Shown: positions 24,880-36,114 of the stretch, piece by piece
Position numbering within the stretch: position 1 is the first letter of the stretch
Layout: each line of letters starts with the position of its first letter
DNA from: Varroa destructor
Lineage: Eukaryota; Arthropoda; Arachnida; Mesostigmata; Varroidae
Assembly: GCF_002443255.2 (NCBI RefSeq)
Contig: NW_019211455.1
Coordinates: forward strand, 34,501,472 to 34,565,471
Direction: 5' to 3'
Length of the DNA: 64,000 nucleotides
The notes under the pieces: model-generated
What the model was told of the DNA's origin: nothing
The model's input: only the letters and a program-made list of their open reading frames with translations
The model's database searches: none
Translations under genes and position numbers: made by a program

Positions 24880-26175
24880 CTAAGAACACGTTTTTGTAAA
24901 ATACGAATGATTTTTGTAGGTTTATGCCTTATGCCCATTTAACCAATTTTTGTCTCTATTAAGTATTTAAAGTAGTGCATGCAGCAACTAAATATTTATC
25001 GCAAAAAAATAACAGCTATTGGTATCGCTTCCACGAATGTAGCTATAGAAATCAATATAATACGGTGTTGAATGGGTTTTTGCAAACAAGGGGAACGTGC
25101 ATAGGTTTTACGTAATGCATAACAGAAGTTTCTCTGGATTATGCTAATTCTTACAATGCACCATTAAAACGCGTTGTCTTCCTGTCCTTGACAAAATAGC
25201 TAACCGTGACCCTACTGTTTCCTACAAAAAATAGCAGCCGCAAGCTTTCCGGTCGACTCTCCAACTTCACGGCACTTAATGGGCTTTAATCACTTGAAAT
25301 ACGGATGTATTTATATCCTAAACTTTTATAGAAACAAGTCGCGCTTGTGTCCATAACTACAAATCTACCTAGAAGATCGGTTAGCTATTTCTCCTTCGCA
25401 GAGAAAGTAGTTAGAAGCACGAGATACGAATCAACCTTTGCGGACAAATATATCTCTCACGTCTGCTTTCAGTGTGTAGATTCAAATGTGCATCTATAAT
25501 CATAGATACTGAAAAAAAACTTTCTGAAATAGCTATACTTTACTTATTATAAAATATATTGCGTAAAAGAATATACGGCAGTTGATATCAGAACACAGGC
25601 GCTATTTTCGTTTAACAATAGGTATGTGATGACACTTTATAAAACAGGGGGTATATAACCCCTCTTTCTTCTTATTACAATGAAAAATTCTATGAAATAT
25701 CTGACGTTTTTTAAGACGCATGTATAGGTGGAATTTGGTGCAATTTGTATCGTTGAATTTGTACCTAAACGTTTAGTCATAAGAAACATGCAAGCACTGA
25801 TCGTTACATTGTCTCAAACATCAGCTGTAAATTGAAAAAAAAAATATAAGCAAAGCAGCTGTTTTTTTTTTACTAGGGTTTTGCATGTTTTGCAGTCATC
25901 AACTAAAATTTTTCCAATTTAAGTACAATTAAGTACTGGAATACGATTTTCGTCATTACCTTCTCGAGTTTCCTCTTAGCAGGTTTAAAAAGCAATAATG
26001 CAGTGTGATAATGGGCGAAGTCCAGTCATCCGCTGCGCACAACACCGGCCCGAATCGCACTTTTGGGATGCAGGTCGTTCAATGATAAACCCAAGACACA
26101 AAACAGCTATTGCTCAGAACGAGCAAGCGCGATACCCATATTTCGTATGACATTTTTATATCAACATGTAAAACT
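24880..26175. other. AT-rich stretch without recognised features
   Basis: No convincing exon or transposon. A short inverted motif GGGGGTATATAACCCC lies near 25,647-25,662. Confidence 0.35.
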
Positions 26176-26181
26176 AACTAC

Positions 26182-26289
26182 TTGCTTCTTGTTCTTTTCG
26201 GCTTCTAATTTTTCGGCTGCAAGAACCATTTCGTGAGAGCTTTGCAGATAATCTATGCAACCCTTAACTGATTTGGTTGACACTGACAT
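26182..26289 (-). CDS. candidate first exon, coiled-coil-like N terminus, unidentified protein
   Basis: Starts at an ATG at 26,289 and is open for 36 codons to a donor GTAGTT: MSVSTKSVKGCIDYLQ then HEMVLAAEKLEAEKNKKQ. The alternating charged and hydrophobic residues suggest a helix or coiled coil. An AG just upstream of TGTCAACC could also make it an internal exon. It ends in phase 0 and fits the exon at 22,694-22,752. I do not recognise the protein. Confidence 0.38.
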
Positions 26290-27194
26290 AGCTTACATTC
26301 TCGATATATGGCCGAATATGGCCCTAAGTGGATTCTATGTTTAATTTCATTTAGAATAACCGAAATTACTGCTGAAGAGCTGTGCATTGTATAACCCTCC
26401 TATCAAAAAGTAAAGTTTAACAGAGAAAATAGATTTACACTTATGGAAATACACATATCTGAGTACTTATGTGCACATTGACATGTAATTAAACCATACC
26501 AATGACGTATAACCAAAACCGGAAACTTGTGTAAGGCTATAATATAATAATTTATATAGATGAAATTATTTGTACAATGTTAATTTGCATAGAATCATCA
26601 TCCTTTACTGATTTTCGTTAGTAGGCGAGGGGGCGACGATATGTGGTTGTACTGAATACAAGGTGTTTCACATTTTACAAAACCAGCGGTCGTTCGTATT
26701 ACGAGAAATAGTTGTTTCAAAATGTCTGAACACACTATACATAGACCATAGCTTATCGACATATTTCAGGCAGCTCGTTATCGATCACTAATAAATCGGT
26801 CAGTCACCATATCGCTCTTTTGTTGGCAATATCTAGCATATTAAGATGGCGCAGTGAGACTAAGTAGAGCTAACTTAACTCGCGATAAGTACATCTGTAC
26901 GATCGATTGCTTTCATCAAATGACAGACATTTCTCTGCGGAATGAAACAAGTATTTTATATAAGTTTGTGATTTGATAAAATCTGAAAATAAGCTCTAAA
27001 ATAAAGGCAGACAATACATTCTATTGTAAGAATCATAAATCAAGCACATGCCTGCTACATATTATAGATAAACCGTACAAAAGATAAAAACCTCACTGTA
27101 CACTATATATACCCTCATATATATATATACCAAACAACTTTAGGTATTAGCCATTGATATCACTGATGTAGTTCTTTGTAGTTACATCATTTGG

Positions 27195-27560
27195 GTAATA
27201 GTGCAACAAACGAGTTACAACTCTAAAAAAACTTTCGGAGCGAAACACAGACCTTACTCAAAATATGTAGCAAAAATTTTCGAACCAATGATGCACCAAA
27301 ACAGCGAACTGCAGATGGAGATAACCTTGCGTTCACTAGAGACTACATCGGTTCAACAAACACTTGTTGTCATTACTTCGCAGACTCCTGCAGCGCAGCC
27401 ATCTGTGTCACAAGCATGGTGATCGTTCGCCCAATATATTCGACCAGAGCTACCATAGCACATCTTAAACCGAAAGACCATGCTAATATAGAATCCTTGT
27501 AACGAAAAAAGGAAATTGTAATGTATAATGGTGATAATAGTGAGAGTACCCCACAGTCAA
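27195..27560 (+). mobile_element. Tc1/mariner-type helix-turn-helix transposase relic (N-terminal part)
   Basis: Plus-strand reading KKTFGAKHRPYSKYVAKIFE with downstream TTSVQQTLVVITSQTPAAQ matches the N-terminal DNA-binding region common in arthropod and nematode Tc1/mariner-type elements (pattern YSKxVRxF…GSVxDxKTP). The catalytic part is not visible downstream, so the copy is truncated. Confidence 0.45.
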
Positions 27561-27793
27561 TGCAATAATTCACGTAAAATCATATGTATAAATGAGAGCA
27601 CAAGGTTTCTCAAACACAGCAGTAGGAACAAACTTGGGTATTGCAGCCAAAACGATAGTTAGTAAAACTAGTGTATGCTAAAACATCGTCGGATGCATAG
27701 ACAATAAGAAAGTAGGCTTTTTTTGTTGTCCTTTACTAACTTTGCTATTGCAGTTCTAGTAAATACTTTTTGTATGGTAAACGTATTTTACAG

Positions 27794-27841
27794 CATCATT
27801 GATTGTAATACAGTGAAGGAGGAATATGTTAAAAAGTGTAG
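27794..27841 (+). CDS. candidate small internal exon, unidentified
   Basis: Acceptor TATTTTACAG and donor GTATTT enclose IIDCNTVKEEYVKKC in phase 2/2. It is short and could be chance; it is listed because splice signals and composition are exon-like and more plus-strand exons follow. Confidence 0.22.
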
Positions 27842-27849
27842 GTATTTCA

Positions 27850-30800
27850 AAGTACCAGTCTGCGAGTAGCACACATGAAGCATCACCTAGGAGCTATGAC
27901 GCACTGTGAAACACCAGTAAATCAGTAAATTACCATACAACCCTTGTGTTGTTAATATCTAGTGTATTAGCAATTCGTTTTGTGGAACTTATGGATCAGG
28001 ATTAATCTGCGGTAGAAACCATACACAATAAAATTAATTTGCCGGTTTCGTGTACCTCGGTAAAGTTTCGTTACTTGTTTCAGATAAGATGCTATCATCT
28101 GATTTAGTTGCTTTATGGAATATTTGCCCCTCTTTCTCTGTGGCTTAGCTAGAGGCTTAACGTCATATGAAATAGTTTTAGCGAGGGAGATCTATGCGTT
28201 ATTTTAGAGATTATTTTAAAATGGAACGGGACGCCGGGGGTGTCTAATAATTATCGCTAACAGGGCTTTTCTATATAAATCTGTGGCATATGAAGTGATT
28301 TTTTGCCATTGAAGGAGTTAAACAGGTGAAAAAATTTGCTGATGTAAGAAAAGGCAACACTTAACAAGTGTACAGTCCCACTGTCCGTACCCTACGTCTG
28401 AACCTTACTGTCAGCCGCTATCAAGCGGCGAGCCTTTTAGTCTGCAAGGTTCGTTATTATCTCCTGTCATTATTTATGCTTGTCATTATTGTCGCTAGGA
28501 AACTAAGCACGTTCGAAAGAGTTACACAAGGTTAGATGTGCCTCTCGGCAAGAAGCCGAAAGAAGGCCTGGGGTCAATGAATTCGTCACATAAATGCTAC
28601 TTCCTGACCTGTAAGGTTCGCTGATGCCCTCCAGAAGAGTTCGAGATATTTTTGCTGTGGAATGCCATTTTCTGAACGCATGCTGTTAAATAGTAGTCAG
28701 TTGTTTGATTTTTAAGCAGAACAGCAGCTTGTAGCAGACACCTCTCTTCGTGATTTTTCTCCACGACTAAAGTTTGTGTTGGGCCATCTTGATAGCCCGG
28801 CAGTCAAGAGCGTTCCATTCCTATACTCACTAGATAACTTTCCAGAGCGGAAACATTAAACAGCGTCACCCGACCGACTTTAAGCCGATGGCATTTTTTA
28901 AATGTTTATGTTGAATACCGTCCGTATAATGTTGTCCTACACTAGATATGGAATGACGTTTTAAATTTGGGGATTATACAACACCGACACCAGTGCTGGT
29001 ACATACTGAACCGATGAATCAATGCGTGAAATACTGAATGGCGTGAAAATCATTAAAATCAAAAAGTTAATTTTTCTTCACCAGCAGCTCTTATAAAACT
29101 TGTTGTTGCGTTATGGAAAGTGAAAGAAGGATGGAGAATAAGGCGTTGTCTTCAATATCTGTATTTGCAGAAACATCATTAGCGGTTTTACAGCTTTACT
29201 TGAAAAGATTGTAATCAGTACGTACAGTTGAAGGTCCGGACGATAAAACCGCAACTTGTTAACTCGTTTTTGCACCTGATATGAACTTGTCTTTTTTCAT
29301 TTCCATACGTAAATGATAACCGGCTTGTTAAAAAATACTCGTGTTACCGACAAACTCTTTGGCTTCGGCAATTATATTTATAGCATCTTTTCAGAGCCGC
29401 ACGATTGATGAGCCTTTTTAGAAACTATATGTCCTTTAGAGCTGGGGCAACTAAATAATACCATGGTTGATCACGGAATGAGCCTCTTTTTCCATAATCT
29501 GTAATGGGCCAATTGGATGGATTTTAATGCCGATGAACGATTTTAAGATGGGGTCCTGTAAGGAAAATGTATCCCTCGGCATATAGACGCATGCCACTGA
29601 TTTCGTCTGATAAAACGAGCGCACTTCTGGCTATTTTTGACAAAGAATGTAGGTATTCCTCTGCAAGGTTTCTCCGATGTTTTTTTTTTGTATTTAAAGA
29701 GTCGTTCAGAATTATACCAGTTTTTTCTGTAAATCTAAGCCGATAGACCTCTTAAAATAATTACGATTAACTATCGTAATAAGTACGCTATTTAAGCTGA
29801 AAAATTTTAAACAACTAGGCAGTTTGATTTCATTGATAATATACTTTGTTTATTAGTTAGAAAACCTATGAAGGTAGTAGCAAAATCAACTTCAACTTTT
29901 GTCTCCACGCTTATTTTTTTTAGATAGAAACCTCAGGTAATTCATGGATTCCTACCTATACGTTAATTTAGAATTTGAAATAATACGTTGTGCTACGTCA
30001 TTCAACAGATCAGCAATACGGCATATGCAACTTTGTAGTATTTCAGGGCAAGTCGGATGTTCCGTCACCATTATGCGCACTCAGCCGCCATTTAGAAGAA
30101 TTTAGCTACACAAAAAAAAACAACACGTATTATCTGTGCACCTCATTTTGTCATGTAATTTTGTTAATTAGTTTCAGGGTACTTTGAAAAAATACCCTAG
30201 TATGCAATACACAAAAACCCAAAATAAGGTATTTGCCGGAGTTTGACATCTTGTAAAACAGGGGTCTACCACAACTTTCCTTAAGCCTAGAGAGCAACTT
30301 TAATTCAAAAGAATTAGGTTTCTTCCACTAGATTAAATACAATATTTTAACACCCGCGTGACATATGTCTGATTAAACTCCTGAAAAAAGTGAAACATCT
30401 TGAAAGAGGTAAAGACAGCTACCGAGACGATACGGCGTAGTTTGCATCATTAGTGCATTAGATTTCTTCCTGTAATGTCTAAATTTCACAAATGGAATAA
30501 GCAATTGCTTTATTGCCTTCTGAGTCCTCAATCTTATTATTGATGTTTATATTAATTAGAGATGACTAATAGAGAGTTTAGTGGAAGTTTAGAAGTTCAG
30601 CAGGCACCATGACCATTCAGTGTTTTCCAGAGGCCATGTATAAATTTCATATGATGCTTACTTTTACAACAAAATACTGGGAGGCAATAAGAACACGTTT
30701 CATGCTGACGATTTTATTCTACTTTATACAGTATTCAACACTTAATTGAATATATTTATACTTACACAATATTGGGCCGTCCTGTAAGTTCGTTTCGAAC

Positions 30801-30860
30801 TGTACGTATTTAAACCCAAACAACCCTTTATCCGTTTTTAGCGACTACTTCCGCCTGCTT
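27850..30860. other. stretch without recognised genes; moderately GC-richer block at 28.4-29.7 kb
   Basis: Possibly an old transposon on the minus strand (for example readings near 29.6-29.4 kb), but no diagnostic motif was found. It contains a potential structured segment at 28,400-28,452. Confidence 0.3.
28400..28452 (+). other. potential RNA/DNA secondary structure
   Basis: A 7-bp outer stem (GAACCTT with AAGGTTC) closes over a perfect 6-bp hairpin (GCCGCT-ATCA-AGCGGC). It is unusually GC-rich for the region. No known RNA family is recognised. Confidence 0.3.
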
Positions 30861-30869
30861 TTCAGGCAG

Positions 30870-31700
30870 TGTTTTCATTTATATTTTTCCAGAACTTTTT
30901 TTCGATAAATTGATCAATATTTTTTACATCTTACCAAGATATAAGATTTTTCCCATTAAGAGGGTGCTGCAAGGACCGGAAAAAATAATTGGAAGGAGCA
31001 AGGTTGGGGCTATGAGCCAGGTCAGGTCAACCGGCCAAAAATTGTACGAATCATTTCGGGCGGGTATTTTGGGCAGATCATTAAAGATGTGTGAGTTCGC
31101 GTTCTTATGTTAAAATGCGACTCCTTTTGTATTCGCCATATGTGAGCGCATTTTTTCGATACTTTACCTTGCACGGTCGAGCTGTTCACAGTACTTAACT
31201 GAATTAATGTCTTGTTTAAAAATTTCAAAAAACACGTTCCTGAATGCGTAGCATTGCCTTTTTTGTATAGGGCTCGGCTTTAATTCTCGTTCAAAGGACA
31301 CTATTACGCCTCGCTATTAACAAACCTTAGCGTAAACTCTACGCCTTTCATTACTGTTATTATCTTAGCAACACAACTATAAGGTTCTTCTTATTCAATT
31401 TCAAAAGATGGTCGGCTGTGCGAACACGGTTCATCAGTTGATGGTTGGCCCAGATGTCTGCTCAATTGACGTAATCGTTGCTCGCTGTCTTTGACCCCTT
31501 GATTTAGATTCTCCTCTTTTTTTCCGCAATTTGGCGAAGGTTAATACGTGTATTTTGATCGACTTCGAATGAGAATCTCAACGTCCTCAGAGCTAAAGGG
31601 TCGACCTGAACGTGCCTTGCCTCGGATGCCGAAGCTGCCACTTCGAAAACGAGCGAACCATCTCCTTCCCGTGCAGTCGGCTACATTATTGGGTCTATTT
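30870..31700 (-). mobile_element. mariner-family transposase relic
   Basis: From the right, the minus strand reads RWFARFRSGSFGIRGKARSG followed by RPFSSEDVEILI near 31.65 kb, the helix-turn-helix end and RSGRP linker of mariner transposases. Near 31.1 kb it reads THTSLM, and near 30.95 kb LAHSPNLAPSNYFFRSLQHP with LNGKNL, the SPDLAPSDYxxFRSLQ block. The middle is frameshifted. The LNGKNL-type C terminus differs from the copies at 19.2 and 38.7 kb, so this belongs to another subfamily. Confidence 0.78.
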
Positions 31701-31709
31701 ACCCTAAAA

Positions 31710-32250
31710 ATTCTTTCTCACAAGTTTGGGTCGCATTGAACTTTTTCTAGAAGCAAAACATTTGGATCATCGATGCACTTTTGACATCTCCATCTTTGAA
31801 GATTGGTGCGAGTTGACTAACATCAAACATGGCGCCGAAAGATAGTTGAGAGACAGCTTTACAACTATAGCAAAAAATAGTTTTTCTTCACTCACCCAAC
31901 TTGTTTTGCAGCATAGACATTTAAATCACTTTGAAGTCCTTTCTGGACTTCTGAGTTCCTTCTAAATTTACGGAACGATCAAGATATACAAAATATTAGA
32001 TCCTACCTTTTTCGACTTCTCTTTCTTTGCCTCCAACTCGTCGATTACTAATGGCTGTTAGAAAGCTCTTTACAACTCTATGAGCGCTTCTATGAGATTC
32101 CACATTTCCTTACTTTGACTTTGGGGTTAGGGTGAGCGTATTATTTTAGTACAGTGTGACGATTTTAATGTCATGAAATAAAATAACCGTAAAAAGCTAA
32201 ACTGTGGCAATCGAGGATTAAAAGATAAAGAAAACGCTTTAATAGAATTT
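31710..32250. other. stretch without recognised features
   Basis: No exon, transposon motif or repeat recognised. Confidence 0.35.
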
Positions 32251-32259
32251 TTTCTTCAG

Positions 32260-32324
32260 AGAACCGACTTCAAGAGAATCGTAAGCTCATTGAAAATAGT
32301 AGAAAACCTACAAACGTTATAAAA
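32260..32324 (+). CDS. candidate internal exon, unidentified
   Basis: A strong acceptor (GAATTTTTTCTTCAG) precedes NRLQENRKLIENSRKPTNVIK in phase 1/0, ending at donor GTAGGA. It is phase-compatible with the terminal exon at 37,134. The peptide looks like a charged coil. No family recognised. Confidence 0.33.
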
Positions 32325-32819
32325 GTAGGAGGTCCAAAATTAATGATAAGATATCTGATACCTGTACTTATTCTTAGAATCTCCTCGTTTTTTCCAACAA
32401 ATTTCGCTGGTTTTTTAATTTAATTAAATTCGAATAGTACTCATATTAATACCTTTTGCCCTGCAGGTATTTCCGTATAGTTCGGGTTTTGAAATGAATA
32501 ATCTTTCAAGTTCCAAAAAAAATATAAGATCTTTTTAATATAAGTTACATTTGCTAAATCAAACATTTTTTTTTGTATTTGAAAAATCAAAACCCGAATT
32601 CATAATAAGCTTTAAAATATTTATTATTACTAAAATATAAAAAAAAATATTTACAAAAATATATTAAAAAAATACTAAAGAAATTAATAGGGCAAAGGGT
32701 CTTAAATGGTACACAACTGTTTATATAACTTGTCGACTAGCAAAGAATAAATTTTTCGGACATCGATCAAAAGGACTTCTTCATAGACCTAATGCGGTTC
32801 AGAGGGTTTTTCAATTGTG

Positions 32820-33410
32820 GGTAGAGAATGAAATGGTCATATTTGTTCTTAAGTGTGATGTATTTCAGCCTAAATATATCTGTTATTTTTCTAAATGGTT
32901 TGTTAGTTTCGACCGCTGTACAATTGCGACATCGCAATAATCATCACAGACTGATGATCATCCTTGATTGGAAAACACTGCTGCTTCCCCGTGAAATATT
33001 CGTAGAAATTTTTATCATGACATTAAATTACCCTTATACCCAAATTTCTTCATCTTGTAAAAATGTCACCGATATCAATAAAATTATGTTGATCTTATTG
33101 GAAAAGTTGAAATCAAATTTTACGCAAAGTCGCGTTATGTTGTATGATGAACTTAAAAGATGAAAAATACTCAGCTAAGCCACAATACGGCATGAAAAAT
33201 TGGCTAGGCTGCCTACATCGAACTACAAAATATTTCAATGCAGACGCTACAGTAAACGTAGATTTAGATCACATAGTACCATTAAGAACATCAAAGGTTT
33301 GTACCCCAAGAATGTGCATTTACTGTCTATTTGGTTTTGCTGGCAGATATTTTTATAAGCAACATTTCGATGATATGACAGACATCTTCGTAATAGCTAC
33401 GGGTAATTAG
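32820..33410 (+). mobile_element. piggyBac-like transposase relic
   Basis: Two overlapping plus-strand frames (32,828-33,163 and 33,144-33,410) together resemble the DDE_Tnp_1_7 core. A LLLPREIFVEIF-type helix is followed by NKIMLILLEKLKSNFTQ and YDELKR (the DES region), then KYSAKPQYGMKNWLG (the P-KP-KxGIK region), and later AGRYFYKQHFDDM (the YxDNFYTS region). Key acids are partly lost and one frameshift joins the parts. No TTAA-flanked termini were identified. Confidence 0.48.
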
Positions 33411-33414
33411 AACA

Positions 33415-34435
33415 TTGGAATTTGGCTTTCGCGTTTATACCTGACTACCATCCTACTCTAGTTATTGTAAAAAAAAAACGATAATTTAAATAAAACTAAT
33501 AGTAATAGTAATCCTCCACGCTGATATATTTATGTTATTATTATGAAATATGATGTGCATTCATTTAGCAAAATGAAGGTGCATCATAGTTATAATAGCA
33601 AAACTACAAGCGCCACAGAGTTTGCATTTCTTGGTAAAGTCAACCTAGCAGCCCTAATGGAAGTTTCTTTCTCTTTCAGTCATAGGTAGCATTGAGTTTA
33701 GAAGCGCAACCGCTTGGAACGACCATCGAGGCCATATCTACGTATTATTGGTGGTCAATAGAGGTTGCAAGAGTGAATATTTTTAGTGTAGTCATATCGT
33801 GAAGTTACTAAGTTCTATGTACAAATAGTAATATGTAAGATACGATTCCTTAATTCTATGTTTGACACTGATCTGAGTTAATACTACTATCATGTATGAC
33901 GCTCAATATTTCTACACGCTACACACGGCTATTGGATTTCTATTTTTAGAACATTTTTATTTTCTAACTACTTTGTTTCGATGCTATCCTTCTTTTTGTT
34001 CTATACTTTACCGAATCTTTTCTGGACTCTTCAAGTACTTATGCCTCTATCGCTGTTTCTTTGCAGTCCTTTAATGCTACTGGAATAGCGATAGAATTGT
34101 TTGTAACTTACAGATTTCACTGAAAGTAGTAATAGCGGTAGATGTAAACAAAATTTCGTGTCCCATTTAATTTGAATCTTCCTGGAGGAGCTTCGATGAT
34201 CTTTCTTAATTGATAAGATATTATTACTGTAATTGTTGCCTTTTGTTCCGGGTCATTTACATAGTTCGTTTCGTTAAATAAACATGCGTGTCTAGTTACT
34301 CGCTGCCTTCCGCATATATTACTTATATTCGCGCCGCGATTATGAGATTTATCTAGCATACCCCTTTTGGCCTATTTCGATTCCGCTTTAGGTCTCACTC
34401 TGTATAATAAAAACAACTCGATCCCATATCAGCAG
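33415..34435. other. AT-rich stretch without recognised features
   Basis: The minus frame 34,117-34,359 and plus frame 33,892-34,074 show no recognisable domain. Confidence 0.35.
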
Positions 34436-34449
34436 CCACGAATATTGCT

Positions 34450-34625
34450 TACCTTTGTTTTAGCTAATTCATTCAATTTACAAAAAAATTACACATACCA
34501 CACACGTGGCGAAGATAATTAAATGTATGTCCACATTCAGAATCATGCAGTAGTGGAGGCCAAACATGAGAGTGTACAACTGTACAAGTTTCGGTTGAAC
34601 GTAGTTTACATTCATTTGTTTTTGC
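34450..34625 (+). repeat. diverged direct repeat, copy 1
   Basis: Shares with copy 2 (35,355-35,535) the blocks TTTAGCTA, CACATTCCACA-like, GTGGCGAAGATAATTAAATG, TCAGAATCATGCA, GTACAA and GTAGTTTACA, in the same order and spacing. The copies are about 0.9 kb apart. Confidence 0.65.
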
Positions 34626-35354
34626 TTAGAGCTTGTAACCTAACTCGCCTTAGGTCCGATTATACATGCTTATGTTTAGCCTACATCCACTATAATATGA
34701 TTTTGGTTGTGAATGTACATTTATTTGTAGTCTTTGCATGTGATCGGAGTGTCAACATAAATTCATAACCTAAAATCAACGTAAACAAGGCTCGTAGCTG
34801 CTGAAATCGGATCAAATCGTGCAATCAATGCAAGTTCTACGACATAACTACGAAAAAGGCTTTGCTAGTCATAATCTCAGAGAAAATATGGGCAATTTTT
34901 AAAAATAACCAAAAACTGGATCGTATGCACGCACAATTATTTCAGTGATTGACAGTAATGGAGTGCAAGTAAGCATACTGAGTGAAACAGAAATATATAA
35001 ATTTAGTAATAATAGTGAACTTTGCATAGTCTATTGAAACTTCTATCCTTTGGGTTAGGAATTTGGGTGATCCATTCCAGCAAATTCATTTTGACGGAAC
35101 ACAAAATTTTGTCCTATTGCTACATTTATTGGGGTAAATCCCGAAGATTTCCGTTACTATTTTTGCAGCTTTAACTAACGGTAGGTGCGGGAAGCAGTGT
35201 ATGGCTACTTGAAAAGAAAGGAAAGATTTGATGAAGCGCGGATAGATAGGTGAGATAAAAATATGACTAGAAAATAAAAATACAATGTTCTTTCTAACAA
35301 AGAAATATAACGAAAATATGTAGCTTATAGAAAAGCGGCTACGAACCTTGTTCA

Positions 35355-35535
35355 CCTTGGTTTTAGCTAGTGGATTCATTTACATTTACTAGAAATGCAC
35401 ATTCCACATATTTATGGCGACGATGAGTAAATGTATATCCATAATCAGAATCATGCAACAGTGAAGGTCAAACATAAGAATGTACAATTGTAGATGATCT
35501 CGGGTTCTAGGTCACATGTAGTTTACAGGCTTTGC
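35355..35535 (+). repeat. diverged direct repeat, copy 2
   Basis: Second copy of the repeat at 34,450-34,625, in the same orientation, with corresponding blocks ATGGCGACGATGAGTAAATG, T-CATAATCAGAATCATGCA and GTAGTTTACAG. The pair could be LTR-like ends of a short element or members of a dispersed repeat. Confidence 0.65.
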
Positions 35536-35723
35536 CAAAAAGCGCTTTTAGAACATCACGACATAAGAAGCATATATATAAATACATATGCGTGAAATAA
35601 TCTAGTCGTCTAATATCGAGATAAAAAGCGTTCAATATAATGGAAGCTTTACATAGTTATGTTACATTGGTATGGACAATATTCTTTAGACCTCTTGAAC
35701 ATTGTAAGCTACTAACATTCCTC

Positions 35724-36114
35724 TCACATGGCTTGACGCAGTGCTTCGGTTTCAACACTATAGGCAATAACCGAAATATCAATTAGTTCGACGGCTTTTT
35801 TCCCCAAACGTCGGAGCAATTCGCGCCAACAGAGAACAAGACAATGAGCATCCAGCGCAGCATACTCAAGAAATACCTTCGCCAAAGGCCGCTTCTCCCA
35901 ATTAGTCATTGAGAGCTTTTTTGATTTGTTAAGAGGTCGCCCCAGAAGAACGTTGCAGAGGCGGGATAAACCACGAACAACGGGAAACACACGTCCTTTT
36001 GGTGTCATATGCTCGGGACGAAGCTTTTCAAGAGCGCGCATTATTAATGCCATGTCCTTAACGGATTCCATCTCGACCGGACCCATAAAATCTTTGAGTA
36101 ACTTGGCATCGTCC
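35724..36114 (-). CDS. EXD3: EXD3 exon, motif II to motif III and stop
   Basis: 391 nt in phase 2, acceptor TTTTTACGCGCAG. Supplies the motif II aspartate (RDDAKLL), GLSRLCNVLLGRPLNKSKKL, NWEKRPL, and motif III YAALDAH. The frame ends TGA at 35,726-35,724. GTGAGA overlaps the stop and could be a donor (CCAT/GTGAGA) leading to further C-terminal exons. Confidence 0.9.
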
